Shown: positions 45,601-56,911, counted from the stretch's first letter. The stretch: DNA of 64,000 nucleotides from Apium graveolens (GCF_009905375.1 NC_133648.1:304932565-304996564), one strand, 5' to 3'. Program-made: numbers and translations. The notes: generated by a model from the letters alone, not told the origin.

Positions 45601-46038
45601 TAGCTTCTTGTGCCATAGCCAACTTTCATCCTGGCTTGCTTTACTGAGAAGACAAGTTACAGATTCTACATTGGATGAGTTAAAATCAGCTAGGTACATA
45701 TTTTCTTTTCTCACACCAGTGAGAACCACTTTGTTGCTTCTTTTATTAGTCACAACACAGGCTTCTGAGTTGAAGGTTACTGAATTGCCTTTGTCACAAA
45801 GCTGGCTGATACTCAACAGATTGTGTTTGAGACCATCCATTAAGGCAACCTCCTCAATGATGACATTGTCCTTTGAAATCAAGCCATATCCCACAGTATA
45901 ACCCTTGCTGTCATCTCCAAAACTGATACTTGGGCCAGCTCTCTCCTTGAACTCTATGAGCAGGGTAGAATCACCAGTCATGTGTCTTGAACAACCACTA
46001 TCCAAGTACCAAAGATTCTTTCTGATTCCCTGCACACA
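42688..46038 (-). CDS. Copia-3 pol polyprotein, open over 1,115 codons
   Basis: One uninterrupted frame. Protease: [12 protein letters not shown], active Asp at about residue 12. GAG-pre-integrase: LWHKKLSH near residue 140. Integrase: zinc-binding CDACQKGK, catalytic [18 protein letters not shown] and [10 protein letters not shown], so D-D-E is complete. A Ser/Thr-rich hinge of about 150 residues has repeated SSVG/LSVE/PSIG units. [40 protein letters not shown]. RNase [22 protein letters not shown]. The end [11 protein letters not shown] is shared with Copia-1 and Copia-2. There is no in-frame ATG at the 5' end; the frame opens after a TGA at 46039-46041, so expression must be as a gag-pol fusion. 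It is the only fully open pol in the window. Confidence 0.93.
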   Translation of the reverse strand, partial: CVQGIRKNLWYLDSGCSRHMTGDSTLLIEFKERAGPSISFGDDSKGYTVGYGLISKDNVIIEEVALMDGLKHNLLSISQLCDKGNSVTFNSEACVVTNKRSNKVVLTGVRKENMYLADFNSSNVESVTCLLSKASQDESWLWHKKLSHLNFKTMNELVKKELVIGIPLVEFSKDGLCDACQKGKQIKASFRKKLDSTIKEPLQLLHMDLFGPVNVLSISRKRFCLVIVDDFSKFSWTYFLKSKDEASEIIINHIRQVNNHPVFKVRRIRSDNGTESKNSVMRAFCEENGILHEFSAARTPQQNGVVERKNRSLIEVARTMLEESKLPTYFWTEAVNTACYTQNISLVNQARCMTPYQLFKNKKPTLNFLHVFGCKCYILRNQTDQNEKFDAKADEGIFVGYLIGKAYRVYNLRTNIVVESIHVVFDDKKIEGLKDGDYHESLKFDNVEMVSDDSDDESDQETVSKDNADKSTTNEAQNSTSVELHNTSSVGRQSALSVERQPASSVGTQNSPSIGLSKGAGSHDRSPIESSPFSNQRSTNSGGVSNNQNSITHQDNNEVSSSRANLPQQRKWTKDHPFELITGDISSKVQTRRATQEECLYSSFLSKEEPKKVEEALLDPDWILAMQEELNQFERNDVWKLVPKPKGKNPIDTKWVFRNKMDENGIVVRNKARLVAKGYYQQKGIDFNETFAPVARLEAIRIFLAYAAHANFKVYQIDVKSAFLNGDLEEEVYVSQPPGFKDPNFPEYIYYLLKALYGLKHAPRAWYDTLSKFLLKNHFTRGTVDKTLFFRNVNGSSILVQIYVDDIIFGSTDEKLCKKFAKLMQSKYEMSMMGELTYFLGLQVKQVSDGIFISQTKYIFDLLKKFDLMDCTSAKTPMATTTKLELYTTEKSVDISSYRGMVGSLLYLTASRPDIIFATCLCARFQADPRESHLIAIKRIFRYLKGTPNLGIWYPRDSGFDLTGYSDADYAGCRIDRKSTTGTCQFIGNKLVSWFSKKQNSVSTSTAETEYIVAGSCCAQILWMRNQLLDYGLQVERIPIFCDNTIAIAITENPVQHSRTKHIDIKYHFIREHVINGTVELHFVPSEKQLADIFTKPLDESTFSKLVSELCMLNYY
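44500..44600 (-). repeat. Motif copies inside the integrase-RT hinge coding sequence
   Basis: Five motif-like units (ATCTGTTGA, ATCCGTTGG, ATCCGTCGA, ATCAGTCGG, ATCCATCGG on the minus strand) spaced about 21-27 bp. Here the motif is read A|TCC|GTC|GA, giving Ser-Val/Ile-Glu/Gly repeats. Confidence 0.75.
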
Positions 46039-46067
46039 TCAAAATCAAATCAAGTTGATTTTGGTAC
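46030..46067 (-). other. 38-nt GT...AG spacer between Copia-3 gag and pol
   Basis: Gag ends ...ETW on the codon before a block starting GTACC and ending GTGTGCAG, containing the gag stop at 46050 and the TGA that closes the pol frame upstream. Removal of exactly 38 nt joins gag to pol in frame. The junction is the exact counterpart of 16240-16279 in Copia-1, although the spacer sequences are diverged. Confidence 0.55.
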
Positions 46068-48449
46068 CCAAGTTTCCTTGGGTCCTGCCTTGTTATCTTT
46101 CTTTTTCTGTTTCTTGGGTCTTATTTCATTTGACTTAGGAATTTCAGATTCATCCTTAGTCATTTGAGTTGGACCTTTGAAACCTTTCATTGCAACAGAA
46201 TTATCATGCATATTATAACTAACAGGAAATGGCATGCTTGGTGTAAACATGTTATTCCAGTAAGGCATGCTAAATAGCATTTGTGTCATACTATATGCAG
46301 CATAATAAGGATTAGGTGCAAATGGCATATTAGCAAACTGTGCATTCATGTTCTGTGTAGGCATAACATTAACAGACATGGGAAACATAGCAATCATGTT
46401 AGGAAATTGAGGCTGAGCAGACATGGGAGTAGGCATGGTAGATTTGCAATTAACAGATAAATGATTTACACTACCACACTTGACACAGATTTTTCTAGGA
46501 GCATATTTATCAGGTGTGTAGTTATTGTGTTTATTAATTCCTACTTTACCATTCCTATTGTTTTTCCTTTTAGTCTTTGTTTTGACCTCAATTTTCTCAA
46601 GTCTGTCATTTAACTGTTTGACAGTCATGTGACCAACATTAGCCTTTTTCTCTTTCTTAACTTGACTTGACTCTCCTGAAACAAAGTTCTTGGAAACAGA
46701 CCCATACTTCTCATTCAGCTTAACTAGTTTGGCTTTACTAATGGGCTTGCTCACAGCCGACGGATGAGGATTTTCATCATTCGACGGATAACACTTTTTG
46801 TTATCCGACGGATAATCCTCATCATCCGTTGAGTCTACATCTGTTAGCAGTCCATCTACCAAATTAGGTTCTAGTTTCTCTTTGTTCTTTTTCCAGGCTT
46901 CATCACAGAAAGATACAATTCCTTGAACTTTGGTGATTTGAGCATGGACATCCCTGGATGTTTTCCATGCTTTAATCACCTCTTGTTCACGCTCGAGCTG
47001 CTTCTTTAAAATTTCTTCCTTTTTCAAGGACTCAGTTAATTCCTCCTTGGCAATCTTACACTCAATTCTTAATTTCTCAAAATCAATAAACTGCTACTCA
47101 GGCACATTATTCCTCTCACTTAAAAACAAATTGTTTTCTTTGATTTTAGCATTTTCTTTAGTAAGAGACTTAAGAGTAACACGCAAATGATATAATTCTG
47201 TAGACATGTCATTTATGGCATCATTACACTCAGCTTTAGATAAATGTGCAAGGTTTGTAGTAATTACATGATTGCTTGAGGAACTTGTCTCTGTCTCATC
47301 AGACTTGGCCATTAAGGCTAGATTGACATAGCTGACATCTTCATCTTCATCCAGACCATCTGCTGCCCAGTCATTTTCCTGTGTAATAAAAGCCCTTTCC
47401 TTTTACTTAAGTAGATCAAAGTATTTTTGCTTATAATCCAGAGACTCAAACTTTTTCTTACTGGAATCTGACTTCCTACACTCACTGGCAAAATGCCCTG
47501 CCAAGCCACATTTGAAACATTTGAACTTTGACTTATCCACCATGTTTCTATTTGGCTTGGCTGCTCCAAAGTTCTTCTTGAACTTGAGCTTGGAAAATCT
47601 CCTGGAAAGAAATGCTAGGTGCTCATCAATGTCCTCCATGTAATCTTGGCTCAATGAATCTTCACTTTCTACTGCAAACTCCTTGCCCTTGTTCTCACAG
47701 ACCTTTGAAGTTGATTCAACAGCTTCCATCTTCACTTCCTTCTCCTTTTCCAACTCAGCAACTAGTGCAATGGATCCTCTTTTCTTCTTTCCTCTCTCCA
47801 TCCTTTCATCCTGCTCTATTTCAAGCTCATAGGTTTTCAGGATGCCATACAGTCTCTCCAAAGTGAACTACTTATAATCTTGTGAGTTTCTTAATGAGAC
47901 TGTCATTGGTTTCCATTCCTTTGGAAGAGATCTAAGGAATTTCATATTAGAGTCTTTAGTCTGATAGACTCTTCCATGCAACTTAAGAGTATTTAGTAGT
48001 TTTTGAAACCTACTAAAAATGTCAGTGAGAGACTCACTTTCCTCATTGTGAAAATGCTCATATTACTGAATCAAGAGCTGCATCTTATTTTCTCTAACTT
48101 GCTCAGTGCCATCACAAATTATCTGTATAGTATCCCAAACTTCCTTGGCAGTTTTGCAGTTGATAATATTGTCAAACATGTCTGCATCAACTCTATTAAA
48201 CAGAATAGTCATGGCCTTTTTATCCTTTCTGACTTGTTCAATGTCAGGATCAGACCATTCATGCCTTGGCTTAGGGACTGATGGCTCGTTTCCTGTTGCA
48301 GCTCTCATTGGAACATGAGGGCCTCTTTCTATGTAGTCCACATAGGCCTCATCTTGAGAAAGCATATAAAGATGCATCTTTACCTTCCAATGATGGTAAT
48401 TGTCTTTATCTAGAAAAAGAATCTTGACTCCAACATCCTTCTTGTTCAT
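46050..48449 (-). pseudogene. Copia-3 gag, one frame with four stop codons
   Basis: An 800-codon frame without indels. The N-terminal domain (DKDNYHHWKVKMHLYM, KTAKEVWDTI) is of the UBN2/DUF4219 type seen in copia gags. LERLYGILKTYELEIEQ lies near 47850. Zinc knuckle CFKCGLAGHFASEC lies near 47470-47515, and a second knuckle CVKCGSVNHLSVNC near 46440-46485. A Met/Asn/Pro-rich tail (NMNAQFANMPFAPNP) precedes the C-terminus. Nonsense codons: TAA 48063, TAG 47868, TAA 47403, TAG 47094. The Copia-1 gag confirms the reading frame. Each stop is a single-codon change, so the copy could have been active recently or be mobilised in trans. Confidence 0.88.
46750..46840 (-). repeat. Motif copies inside gag coding sequence
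   Basis: Four units (TATCCGTCGGATAAC, TATCCGTCGAATGA, CATCCGTCGGC and ACTCAACGGATGA on the minus strand). CGGATAAC at 46785-46792 and GTTATCCG at 46800-46807 can pair. Here the motif is read AT|CCG|TCG, giving Tyr/His-Pro-Ser repeats. Confidence 0.75.
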
Positions 48450-48493
48450 CTTTGCTGAATTGTTTTGAACTTTAAACTCTTTATAAGTTAAGA

Positions 48494-48509
48494 GCTTGCT
48501 CTGATACCA
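48494..48509 (-). promoter_or_regulatory. Copia-3 primer binding site
   Basis: Minus-strand TGGTATCAGAGCAAGC two bases after the 5' LTR. It matches the initiator Met-tRNA 3' end as in most plant copia elements. Confidence 0.88.
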
Positions 48510-48511
48510 AT

Positions 48512-49541
48512 TGTTAGTCCCTTAACAATATAGCAAGAATTACAGAAGGGGGGTTGAATGGAATTCTTGAACCTTTTTCTTAAAATAAAAATGTTCAAAC
48601 TCGAATATAAATATAAGTGTATTGATTAGCACAATGCGGAATAAAAACTTAGGTGAACCAAAACCAAGTAATTAAAAACAAGAGTTTTTAAAAAATCTTT
48701 CTGGTGGATTTAAACAATTCCACCAGATATATATATATATATATTATATCGAGAGAACTCTGTGTGCAAGAATGCTCACAGCTGCTTACAAATATGAACT
48801 ACTGAGAATACAGAGAAATGCTAATAATTCTGCTTAAAAATGTTTCTCACTTATTGTATCTCAGATCTTGGTTTCTATTTGCTACTTCTTGGTTTATATA
48901 TTACCAAGATTACAAAGTCAAAAGACAGGATCATTATAAAAAATATCGGGTCTAATGCTTTGTTACTTTGTTCTCTATTACCAGTTAATAGGCTTCCTCA
49001 TTCCATTTGCATACACTTCGACGCATGTGACTATGCTGTCACTGTCAACTGATATTTGAATTCTTTATCCGTTGAGTACATGATCATCCGTCGACTTTAT
49101 GATCATCCGTTGATGGCTTTATTGATCATCCGTCGACTGCTATATTGAACATCCGTTGATAGCTATTTGATCATCCGTCGATGGCTTTGTTAATCATCCG
49201 TCGGTAGCTATTTTGGCACTTGACTTCAATTTATTTATACAGAATTACAAGACATCATCTATGTATAATTAATCAACCTATTCTGCATATCTAGTTACAG
49301 TCAACATGACTTATATGCTACTACAGAAATTATACAAAGGTGTATGCAAAAATGTGCTACAGACTCATTATTACATAAGCTACTCACTCGATGGATAATA
49401 AGTCATCATCCGTCGGGACTATAATGAGTTATCTGTCGGGACTATAATTCTTATCCGTCGAGTGCTACATTATTTCACTAAGTAAAATCTACTTAGGTGT
49501 TTTGTTTATGTAATCATCAAGTACACAACATATGCACAACA
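48512..49541 (-). repeat. Copia-3 5' LTR
   Basis: 1030 bp, colinear with 36459-37480 with few differences, including a longer (TA)n at about 48727-48745. TATA box at 48893-48900. The same two motif clusters lie at about 49070-49205 and 49385-49460. Confidence 0.93.
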
Positions 49542-51361
49542 ACTTTGCTAATAATAACCATGCACTTATTTCAAGATAATGCATCAATAAATTACATCAC
49601 AATAACAGTATAACGGGTAGAAAACTTGCCTGAGCTTTCCGTGGTAGACTTAAGCTTAGAGTGGGTCCGATAACCTATGAACAAAAACATAAGTCGGAAT
49701 TAAACCACGGTCGCTTAAGAAACTAGACTTTAACCAATTGGACCCTAATGTTCGCTTTTGCGCTTAACGATTCACATAAGTCGCTGGAGTAACCTCGGCT
49801 CCACCATTTTTATAAAATTAACCGTTACGAATTTTAAAGCGACTCTTTCACGAATACTCTACCAACTGCCTAACCCACCTTACATAATTGTTTCGTAATC
49901 CAATTAGTCTTTTAAGGGCCTTAAACAAGGTCTCAAAGTAAAGCGAGGGGGTAAAGGTTCGTTCGCGAAACCCCATAACTTAAAACAGTCGTTTCTCCTA
50001 AACCGTATATCGGATTCAAGCGAACCACATACCAAAACGAAGCTACGACACGATCTAGCTAAACATGGAAAAGTTACAGATTGGTTAGTGAGTTATCTGG
50101 TCCGAGATTCATGTACAACAGTCTAAGGAAAACGGGAATTACGACGGCTATGTTTACAAGTTTTCCAAGTTTCTCACTACACCAAAAACTCACTAAAATA
50201 ACCCACAATCATTAACACATCAAATCCTCAACTAAATAATACTATACCAGTCCTTATTCTCCAGATTCTTCATCTCAACCAACCACAATCAAGTTCTATT
50301 TATTATAACAAGATTCATTCACCAAATCACTCCAAATTCAAATCAAACTACTAATAATCAAAGATCATGCTTCTCATTTAGAAAACCAACCATCAAACTC
50401 ACTAATAATCAAAGTAAAGGCTAGGGTTTGAAGTTTATACCTTCCTTGGGAGGTGTTAAGTTTCTAGGAAGCCTTAGGGAGCCTCCTACAAGCTTGATCT
50501 TTCCAAAGAAATCAAGAACACAAAGTTAGGCTTTGAAGTTTCTAAACGTCCGATTGAAAGAACTGTAAAAATGAGGGGCTTACCATACTTATTTGGACGA
50601 GACTTGTGAACAAGAGTTGTAGGCCATCTCAATACCTTTCCAACGAGCTATAGAACACACTATTTGAGTGAGTATTGAAGGCGATATGGCAGTTTGAAGT
50701 TGCTGAGTTTGTTTTGGCCGAGAACTTCTTCTTGCAAGTTCAACTCTTCTCTTTTTTATTTATGTTATTTGCTTGGTTGATTCTTCTTTTAGTCTTGAAA
50801 TTTGTTTTAACCTTTTTACCATGGTTAATTTTGTATGCCCAAAATCATCCAACAAACAAAACTCCTTTGTCATGCTTATGCAAGCAAGCTTGTGTCATGT
50901 GATGACATCATCATCCACTATATTTTTGATTAATCCCTTAATTACTTGGCTAATGACCGCTGATATGTTATACGGTTCTCTTATCTTTCATTTTCGTTCG
51001 TCGTTTGAGGGATCATATCCGGGATCTCATTAATTGGGTTCCCCTAAACCTTTTACAATCTTTTATATTCCTTTTATGATCCTCTCTTATAATCCTTGAA
51101 TTTAAATCCTTTTAATCATGTTACCTTATACTCAATTCTTTCGGTATCTGGTGGATTTTCGGGAAAAATCAAAGTGTTCGAATTTTGATCCTGACGATCT
51201 TTACATACACTCATTTACTTTATGGAATACTAATACGATCTTAGAATTTCCATAACATGACTCCTATATAGCGTGGTCTGATAATTTTCCTTAATCAACA
51301 TCATCAGCAAAAAGTTACTATTTATCGGTGTTTCAAAAATTCAAAAATTTGGGGTTATTAC
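49542..51361 (-). repeat. Orphan Ty3/gypsy LTR, chromovirus-like, truncated
   Basis: The right edge reads on the minus strand TGTAATAACCCCAAATTTTTG, a start familiar for LTRs of Tekay-type chromoviruses. It runs for 1.82 kb without coding capacity until it is cut by the outer edge of Copia-3. It is inserted in the integrase of Gypsy-B at 51362. Neither its other end nor any internal region is present, so a solo LTR and a truncated element cannot be told apart. Confidence 0.6.
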
Positions 51362-54300
51362 ATCCGTGGCCATGGGGAAAAGCCCAAGTATATGCATTCC
51401 CCACATAGCAAAGGGGATGGGCGAGTTGATAGAGGTCAGCATCTCGGGGGGTTGTCTAACGACCGGTGCATGCTTCTAACAGCGGTCACACTTCTTCACA
51501 TATTCTTTGGCATCAGCCATCATTTCTGGCCAATAGAAACCTAAACGGGTTATCTTATGAGCTAAGGCCCTGCCCCCCAAGTGTTGCCCGCAAATTCCTT
51601 CATGTACTTCTTCAAGAGCCAAGCGTGCCTCATCGGGCCTGAGACACCTTAAGTAAGGAACTACGAAAGATCTTTTATACAGAATCCCATCTATCAAAGA
51701 GTACCTTAGTGCTCGAACATCTAACTTCTGTGCTTCAGTAGCATCGTTTGGCAACCAACCGGTTTGAATGTGGGCCTTAATGGGATATATCCATGACATC
51801 CCCAGGCCTATTGGAGCTACAAGCTTAACATCGATGCTTCGTATCTTCAAAACGCGGAAGTATACACTTCCTGAACTTTCTTCTACCTCAGATGAAGCAA
51901 ACTTTGATAATGCATCTGCCTTAGCATTTTCCTCCCTTGGAATGTGCTCAACATGGCATTCATCGAATTTGGTCATCACAGCCCTTACTAGGAGGACATA
52001 CTTAGCCATCGTATCTTCCCTTGCCTCAAACTCTCCCTTTACCTGGGATACGACCAACTTCGAATCTCCACGGACTTTTAAGTTCTTGACTCTAAGTGTC
52101 CCTGCTAGGCCGAGGTCAGCTATCAGAGCTTCATATTCTGCCTCATTGTTCATGGTCGGGAAGTTTAACTTCAGGCATACTCAATCAAGAACCCATCGGG
52201 GCTTTGTAAAACCAAACCTGCTCCACTTGAGCTTGTTTTTGATGCTCCATCAAAATAGAGAACCCAATATTCTTTCTCCTTATCATCTTTTTCTTTGTCC
52301 TCCTTATCAACTTCCTTGTCTTGAGGTATGGTATCTTCTTGCCCCCCGACTTCCTGGTTGGGTATGGTACATTCCACCACGAAGTCAGCTAATGCCTGGA
52401 CTTTTATTGCCGTTCGTGGCTTATACTTGATTTCGAATTCTCCCAGCTCTATGGCCCACTTAATCAACCTCCCTCTAGCCTTGGGACTATGAATGATATT
52501 TCTCAGGGGCTGATTTGTTAGCACCTCAATTTGATGAGCTTAAAAGTAAGGACGTAACTTTCTTGAAGTCATTTCCAAGGCTAGAGTAAATTTCTCAATA
52601 GTTGAATAATTCAACTCAGCACCATGCAGATTTTGCTGACATAGTATACGGGTTTCTGGATTTTCAGTTCCTCCTTAACCAATACAGCGCTCAAGGCACT
52701 CTCTGAAACGGCTAAGTACAAGTATAAAACTTCATTCGAAGCTGGCTTGGCCAACAATGGGGCATGGGCCATATATTTTTTTAATTACTCGAATGCCTTC
52801 TGGTTTTCCTCACTCCATACAAAGTCCTTAATGTTCTTTAGTGACTTGAAGAACGGCAAGCACTTGTCTCCTGACTTGGAGATGAATCGTCCCAGCGCAG
52901 CAACCCTTCCTGTGAGCTTCTGAACATCCTTGACAGTTTTTGGTGGTTCCATATCCAGGATTGCCTTTATTTTATCGGGGTTGGCCTCGATCCCTCTCTT
53001 GGAGACCATCAATCCCAAAAAATTTCCAGATCCTACTCCGAAAGCACACTTTGTAGGATTTAACATCATCTTGTGGTACCTTAGGACCTCAAAAGCTTCC
53101 CTCAAATAGGTTATATGATCAGTCTTTACTAGACTCTTGACTAACATGTCATCAACATAGACTTCCATAGTCTTGCCAATAAGATCCTTAAAAATTTTAT
53201 TTACCAACCTTTGATAGGTGGCTCCTGCATTCTTAAGACCAAATGCCATAACAAGATAATAATAAACACCAAAGTCAGTGATGAATGATACCTTTGGAAT
53301 GTCATTCTTGTGCATCTTAATCTGATTGCATCCACTAAATCCATCCATGAAGCTCAGCATCTTATGCCCAGCAGCGGCATCTATCAAAGTATCAATCCTT
53401 GGCAAAGGAAAACAGTTCTTAAGGCATGCATCATTCAGATCAGTGAAGTCTATACACATCCTCCATTTTCCATTGGCCTTCTTCACCATTACAGGGTTTG
53501 CTAACCATTCAGGAAACTATATCTCCTCAATTAAACCAGCCTCTAAGAGCTTCTCAATCTCCTGTTTTATAGCTTCTTATCTTTCCGGGGCAAAGTTTCT
53601 TTTCTTTTGCTTCACTGTCTTCCGACTTGGGTCCACATTCAACTTGTGAGTAATCAGTTCCGGGTCTATGCCTGGCATATCAGCTGCTGACCATGCAAAC
53701 ACATCACTATTTTCTTGCAAAAATCTCACCAACTTCCCTCGAAGGGGCTCCTCGAGTGTGGCTCCAACGAAAGTCATCCTCTCAAGATTCTCGGGGGCTA
53801 AAGAAATCGAAACCACGTCTTCTGCTGGCTTTTCTCTTTTCTCATCATTCTTTCGGATATCCATATCTTCAATAGAAAGAACCTGCCCCCAACTCCATCT
53901 GCCCTCAAAGAGGCTACATAACAGCTTCTAGCCATTTTTTGATCTCCTCTCTCTTCTCCAATCCCATTCTGGGTGGGAAACTTCATAATTGAATGGTAGG
54001 AAGAAGGGACTGCCTTGAAGGCATGTATCCCTGTTCTCCCCATGATAGCATTATAAGTTGAACTAACCTTTACCACCACAAAGTCCAACATCTGCATTGC
54101 TTGCCTTGGTTCCTGACCTATGGTGGTTGGCAAGTTGATTATCCCTTCCACGGGGCACTCTACTCCCGCAAATCCATATATCGGCATGTCGGTTGAGGTC
54201 AATTGGGAGTCGTTATATCCCATCCTTAGAAAGGCGTCATGGAGCAAGATATCCACTGAAGCGCCATTATCCACAAGGACTCTCTTGACCGGGCTATTCC

Positions 54301-54424
54301 CTATTATCGGTGTTATGACCAGCGGGTCGTCATGAGGAAATTTCACACCCTCTAGGTCAGAATCATCAAAAGCCAATGTCACTTCTGTCCTGGCCCTCTT
54401 CGGGGCTTCTCCAACAATATGCAT
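51362..54424 (-). pseudogene. Gypsy-B pol: protease, RT, RNase H, integrase start, broken
   Basis: Protease with VLVDNGASVDIL near 54275 (Asn at the position usually Thr/Ser) and AIMGRTGIHAF near 54040. A connector (GKLVRFLQENSDVFAWSAADMPGI) lies near 53700. RT 52785-53489: CIDFTDLNDAC, FMDGFSGCNQI, VYVDDMLVKS. RNase H: LYFDGASKTSSSGAGLVL near 52250, NNEAEYEAL near 52145, VRGDSKLVVSQ near 52080, AKADALSKFA near 51915. Integrase zinc-binding: HEGICGQHLGG...CDRC, then a stop at 51476 and the frame reaching IPFAMWGM before 51362. At least four frame changes separate the pieces. RT catalytic Asp residues are intact. Confidence 0.88.
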
Positions 54425-56275
54425 AACCTCTCTAGTATATGCTTTTCAGGAGTTCCTGGATAATCCAGCAGCAGTTGGTCCTCCAAAGATTGTGTTTATC
54501 ACAGGCCCTCAAGGTCGCGGCCCTCCAAAAATTGCATTTATAATCGGTCCTCTAGGCTGGGGATTCTGCCCCTGATCGTCTTGATCCCTCCTACGATCTT
54601 CAAAGTTCTTTCTTCCATTGTTATTCCTATCCCCTCCTTCTCCAGTGTATTTGTTCAATCTTCCTTTTCGAATGAGGAACTCAATTTCATCATTCAGCTG
54701 TCTACACTCATCGGTGTCATGACCAACATCTTTGTGAAATCTGCAATATTTGCTCTTCTAGCTTGGCAGGATCAGCCTTCAAGGGCTTAGGCCAACGAAT
54801 ATCTCGATCTTTCTCGATTTCCATCAAGATCTGGCTTCTAGGAGCATTCACCTTAGCGTATTCAATGAACCTTTGCCCACGTCCTCCCTTCTTGGAGGTT
54901 GAATCAGGGTTTTGCTCAGTTCTAGGATACTTGTCCTTAGCGATATATTCCAGGTCAGTTTTCTGCTTCTTGCCTCCAGTGGGCTCATTATTCACTACGG
55001 TCTTCCCCATGCTCTCTTCCACTTTGATGTACTTCCCTGCCCTATCCTGGAGCTGCAACATGCTTTCAGGAGGGCGTTTGGCCAAGGACATCTTGAAAAA
55101 CTCATTCCTAGTTCCTTAATGCAGTGCTATTATTGCGACCTTGTCATCAAGGTCCGGGACTTTTAAAGCTTCTTTCGTAAAACGATTCAAGTAGTCTCTT
55201 AAGGATTCCTTCGCTCCCTGCACAATGCTCATGAGGGATGCTGAACTTTTCTCATGCACTCTCCCACTGATGAACTGTTTAATGAAAGCCTGAATTAATT
55301 CTCTGAATGACCCAATAGAGTTTGGGGGCAAACGACTATACCACATTTGAGCCATACCCGACAGGGTTTGAGGAAAGGCCTGACACTTAATAGCATCATT
55401 CACGGGCTACAATAGCAGTGCATTGGAGAATGTCCTAACATGATTAGCGGGATCTCCCGTGCCATCATAAGCTTTGATAGTTGGCATCTTCAACTTCCTT
55501 GAGATATGGGCATTCATTATTTCTTCAGTGAAGGGCGGAGTAGGATCATCAGGATCTCCAAGGGGAAGAAGATTGCTTGGATCATCCCTTGGGACAACAG
55601 CCCTTCTTCGTACTGGACCATCCAGGTCTATGATAGGATGAGGATTTCTCCCCCTAAGAGGTACTGGGGGTCTGGTGGTCTGGTGCACCTCCAAGTCGCG
55701 CCTCAGCCTTTGAATCTCAGCCTCGTGAGCCCTGATCATTTCCTGCACTTCTTGGGGATTCATCCCTTGGGTGCTTTGAGGACGTTGGCTACCATCAGCC
55801 ATCGGCTCTTTGCCAGCACGTCTCCTTCTTGGGGCTACTTCATCATCCGAAGATTCGGAGTCTCTCTCAGTGTAAGGACCGGAAAATTCCTGATCCTCAG
55901 GGATAGGGGCCAAACCTCGTATGTAGGGGGCGATCGCCCTCGTGCTTCACTTCGTCCAGTATGTCCACTTCCTCCAGGCTCGGGATAAAGGGGCATCCCA
56001 TAAGGGGGGTTAGTAGTCACAACAGTTATATACTCGTACCCGATGGGTCAAGAATTCACAGGTGCATGTAGTTGTTGAACTTGAGGATTCGTACCTTGAA
56101 TAGCCGAGGGAATTGTCCCTTGTGGCTGAGGTTCAGTTACCCCTATCTGGGCTTCTCCTTGAGTGACTGCATAAGTTGAATGAGGAGGTACCTCCACGGT
56201 TGACGAAATCACTTGGGTTGTCCCCGATGGTGTTCCTTCCTCAAGAGCTCTAATTGTTCTCCGTGTTCTCGCCAT
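54425..56275 (-). pseudogene. Gypsy-B gag, broken
   Basis: The N-terminal start at 56275 (MARTRRTIRALEEG) follows the primer region by about 30 nt. After a frame change, 55407-55913 is acidic/basic low complexity with MNPQEVQEMIRAHEAEIQRLRRDLEVHQ, a short coiled coil. The capsid domain is at 55116-55403 (MAQMWYSRLPPNSIGSF), followed by a basic region (54717-55091) and the zinc motif CRFHKDVGHDTDEC near 54705-54750 in another frame. Stops at 55407 and 55116 lie in one frame. The order and motifs match Tat-type gags. Confidence 0.82.
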
Positions 56276-56289
56276 GGTTGTTGTTGTGC

Positions 56290-56315
56290 TTTCCCACAGA
56301 CGGCACCAAATATTA
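56290..56315 (-). promoter_or_regulatory. Gypsy-B primer-site region
   Basis: Minus-strand TTTGGTGCCGTCTGTGGGAA just inside the 5' LTR. This block is typical of the leader start of this gypsy group; I do not assign the tRNA. Confidence 0.65.
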
Positions 56316-56911
56316 TGGATTAAAAACTAAGATATATAATTGCTATATTTATTACTAAGGAACCTGAGCTTCGAGGCTCGATTTGACTGCTCTTATGTTT
56401 CGTGACTCAATCTGCCTTAACAAGATGCCTACGTACCTTGCTGACTGCCAAGGATCAAGTCAAAAAACGTAGTTCTGATTTGTGGGGTGAGGCCCCTTAT
56501 ATATATGTTGGGAGTCCTTGAATTGGACTTGTCATAGGAGACTTGGTGGTCAAGTCTCTGAATTAGAATGGACTTTGGAGTCCTAGAAAGTAGGAAGCTG
56601 ATTTCTTATCCCATGAGGTTCCTTGGAGGCCAATCTATAACGATTTATGTCCTTATTGGGACTCTTCTCAATAGCTGATTGTTCCCTTATTAATTAATTA
56701 CGAAATTAATTAATAATCAGGGTTTTGGGCCTTTTTTGTTCCATCAGGCCTGATCTAGTCCATCAGTCCCGATCTGGTCCATCAGTCCTGATCAATGTGT
56801 TAACTTTTTTTGTCTGAATATCATACATCTTCTTATTGGGGCTTTCAGCCCAAATCATGTGTAATTAATACAACATTAACTACGTAAACATGATTTATTT
56901 ATTCCCTATCA
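56316..56911 (-). repeat. Gypsy-B 5' LTR
   Basis: On the minus strand TGATAGGGAATAAATAAATC...AATCCA, 596 bp. TATA-like TATATATAAGG lies near 56497-56506. An internal block has three tandem copies of a ~20-bp unit of the form ATC(T/A)GGTCCATCAGTCCTG (56755-56795). The partner LTR is not in the window. Confidence 0.72.

Larger units (their letters stand above)
36459..49541 (-). mobile_element. Copia-3: complete Sirevirus-like Ty1/copia element, 13.1 kb
   Basis: Minus strand: 5' LTR 48512-49541, Met primer site, gag 46050-48449, pol 42688-46038, spacer with motif hairpins, extra ORF 37670-42166, purine tract, 3' LTR 36459-37480. The LTRs are nearly identical by eye, so the insertion is the youngest in the nest. 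Flanking pentamers do not match (GCAAC before 36459, ACTTT after 49541), so the two flanks probably derive from different loci. Pol and the first 616 codons of the extra ORF are open, while gag has four stop codons. Confidence 0.93.
51362..56911 (-). mobile_element. Gypsy-B: 5' part of a Tat-type Ty3/gypsy element
   Basis: Minus strand: 5' LTR (56316-56911), primer region, gag, protease, RT, RNase H and the start of integrase, cut at 51362 by the orphan LTR. The gag zinc motif CRFHKDVGHDTDEC, a DNGAS protease site and the RNase H type point to the Tat lineage. It is similar to but clearly distinct from Gypsy-C, so the two are not halves of one insertion. Confidence 0.85.

Noticed and set aside
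21081..56911. Gypsy-C and Gypsy-B as two halves of one interrupted element
   Set aside because: They overlap in RT thumb, RNase H and integrase start, and the overlapping protein sequences differ clearly.
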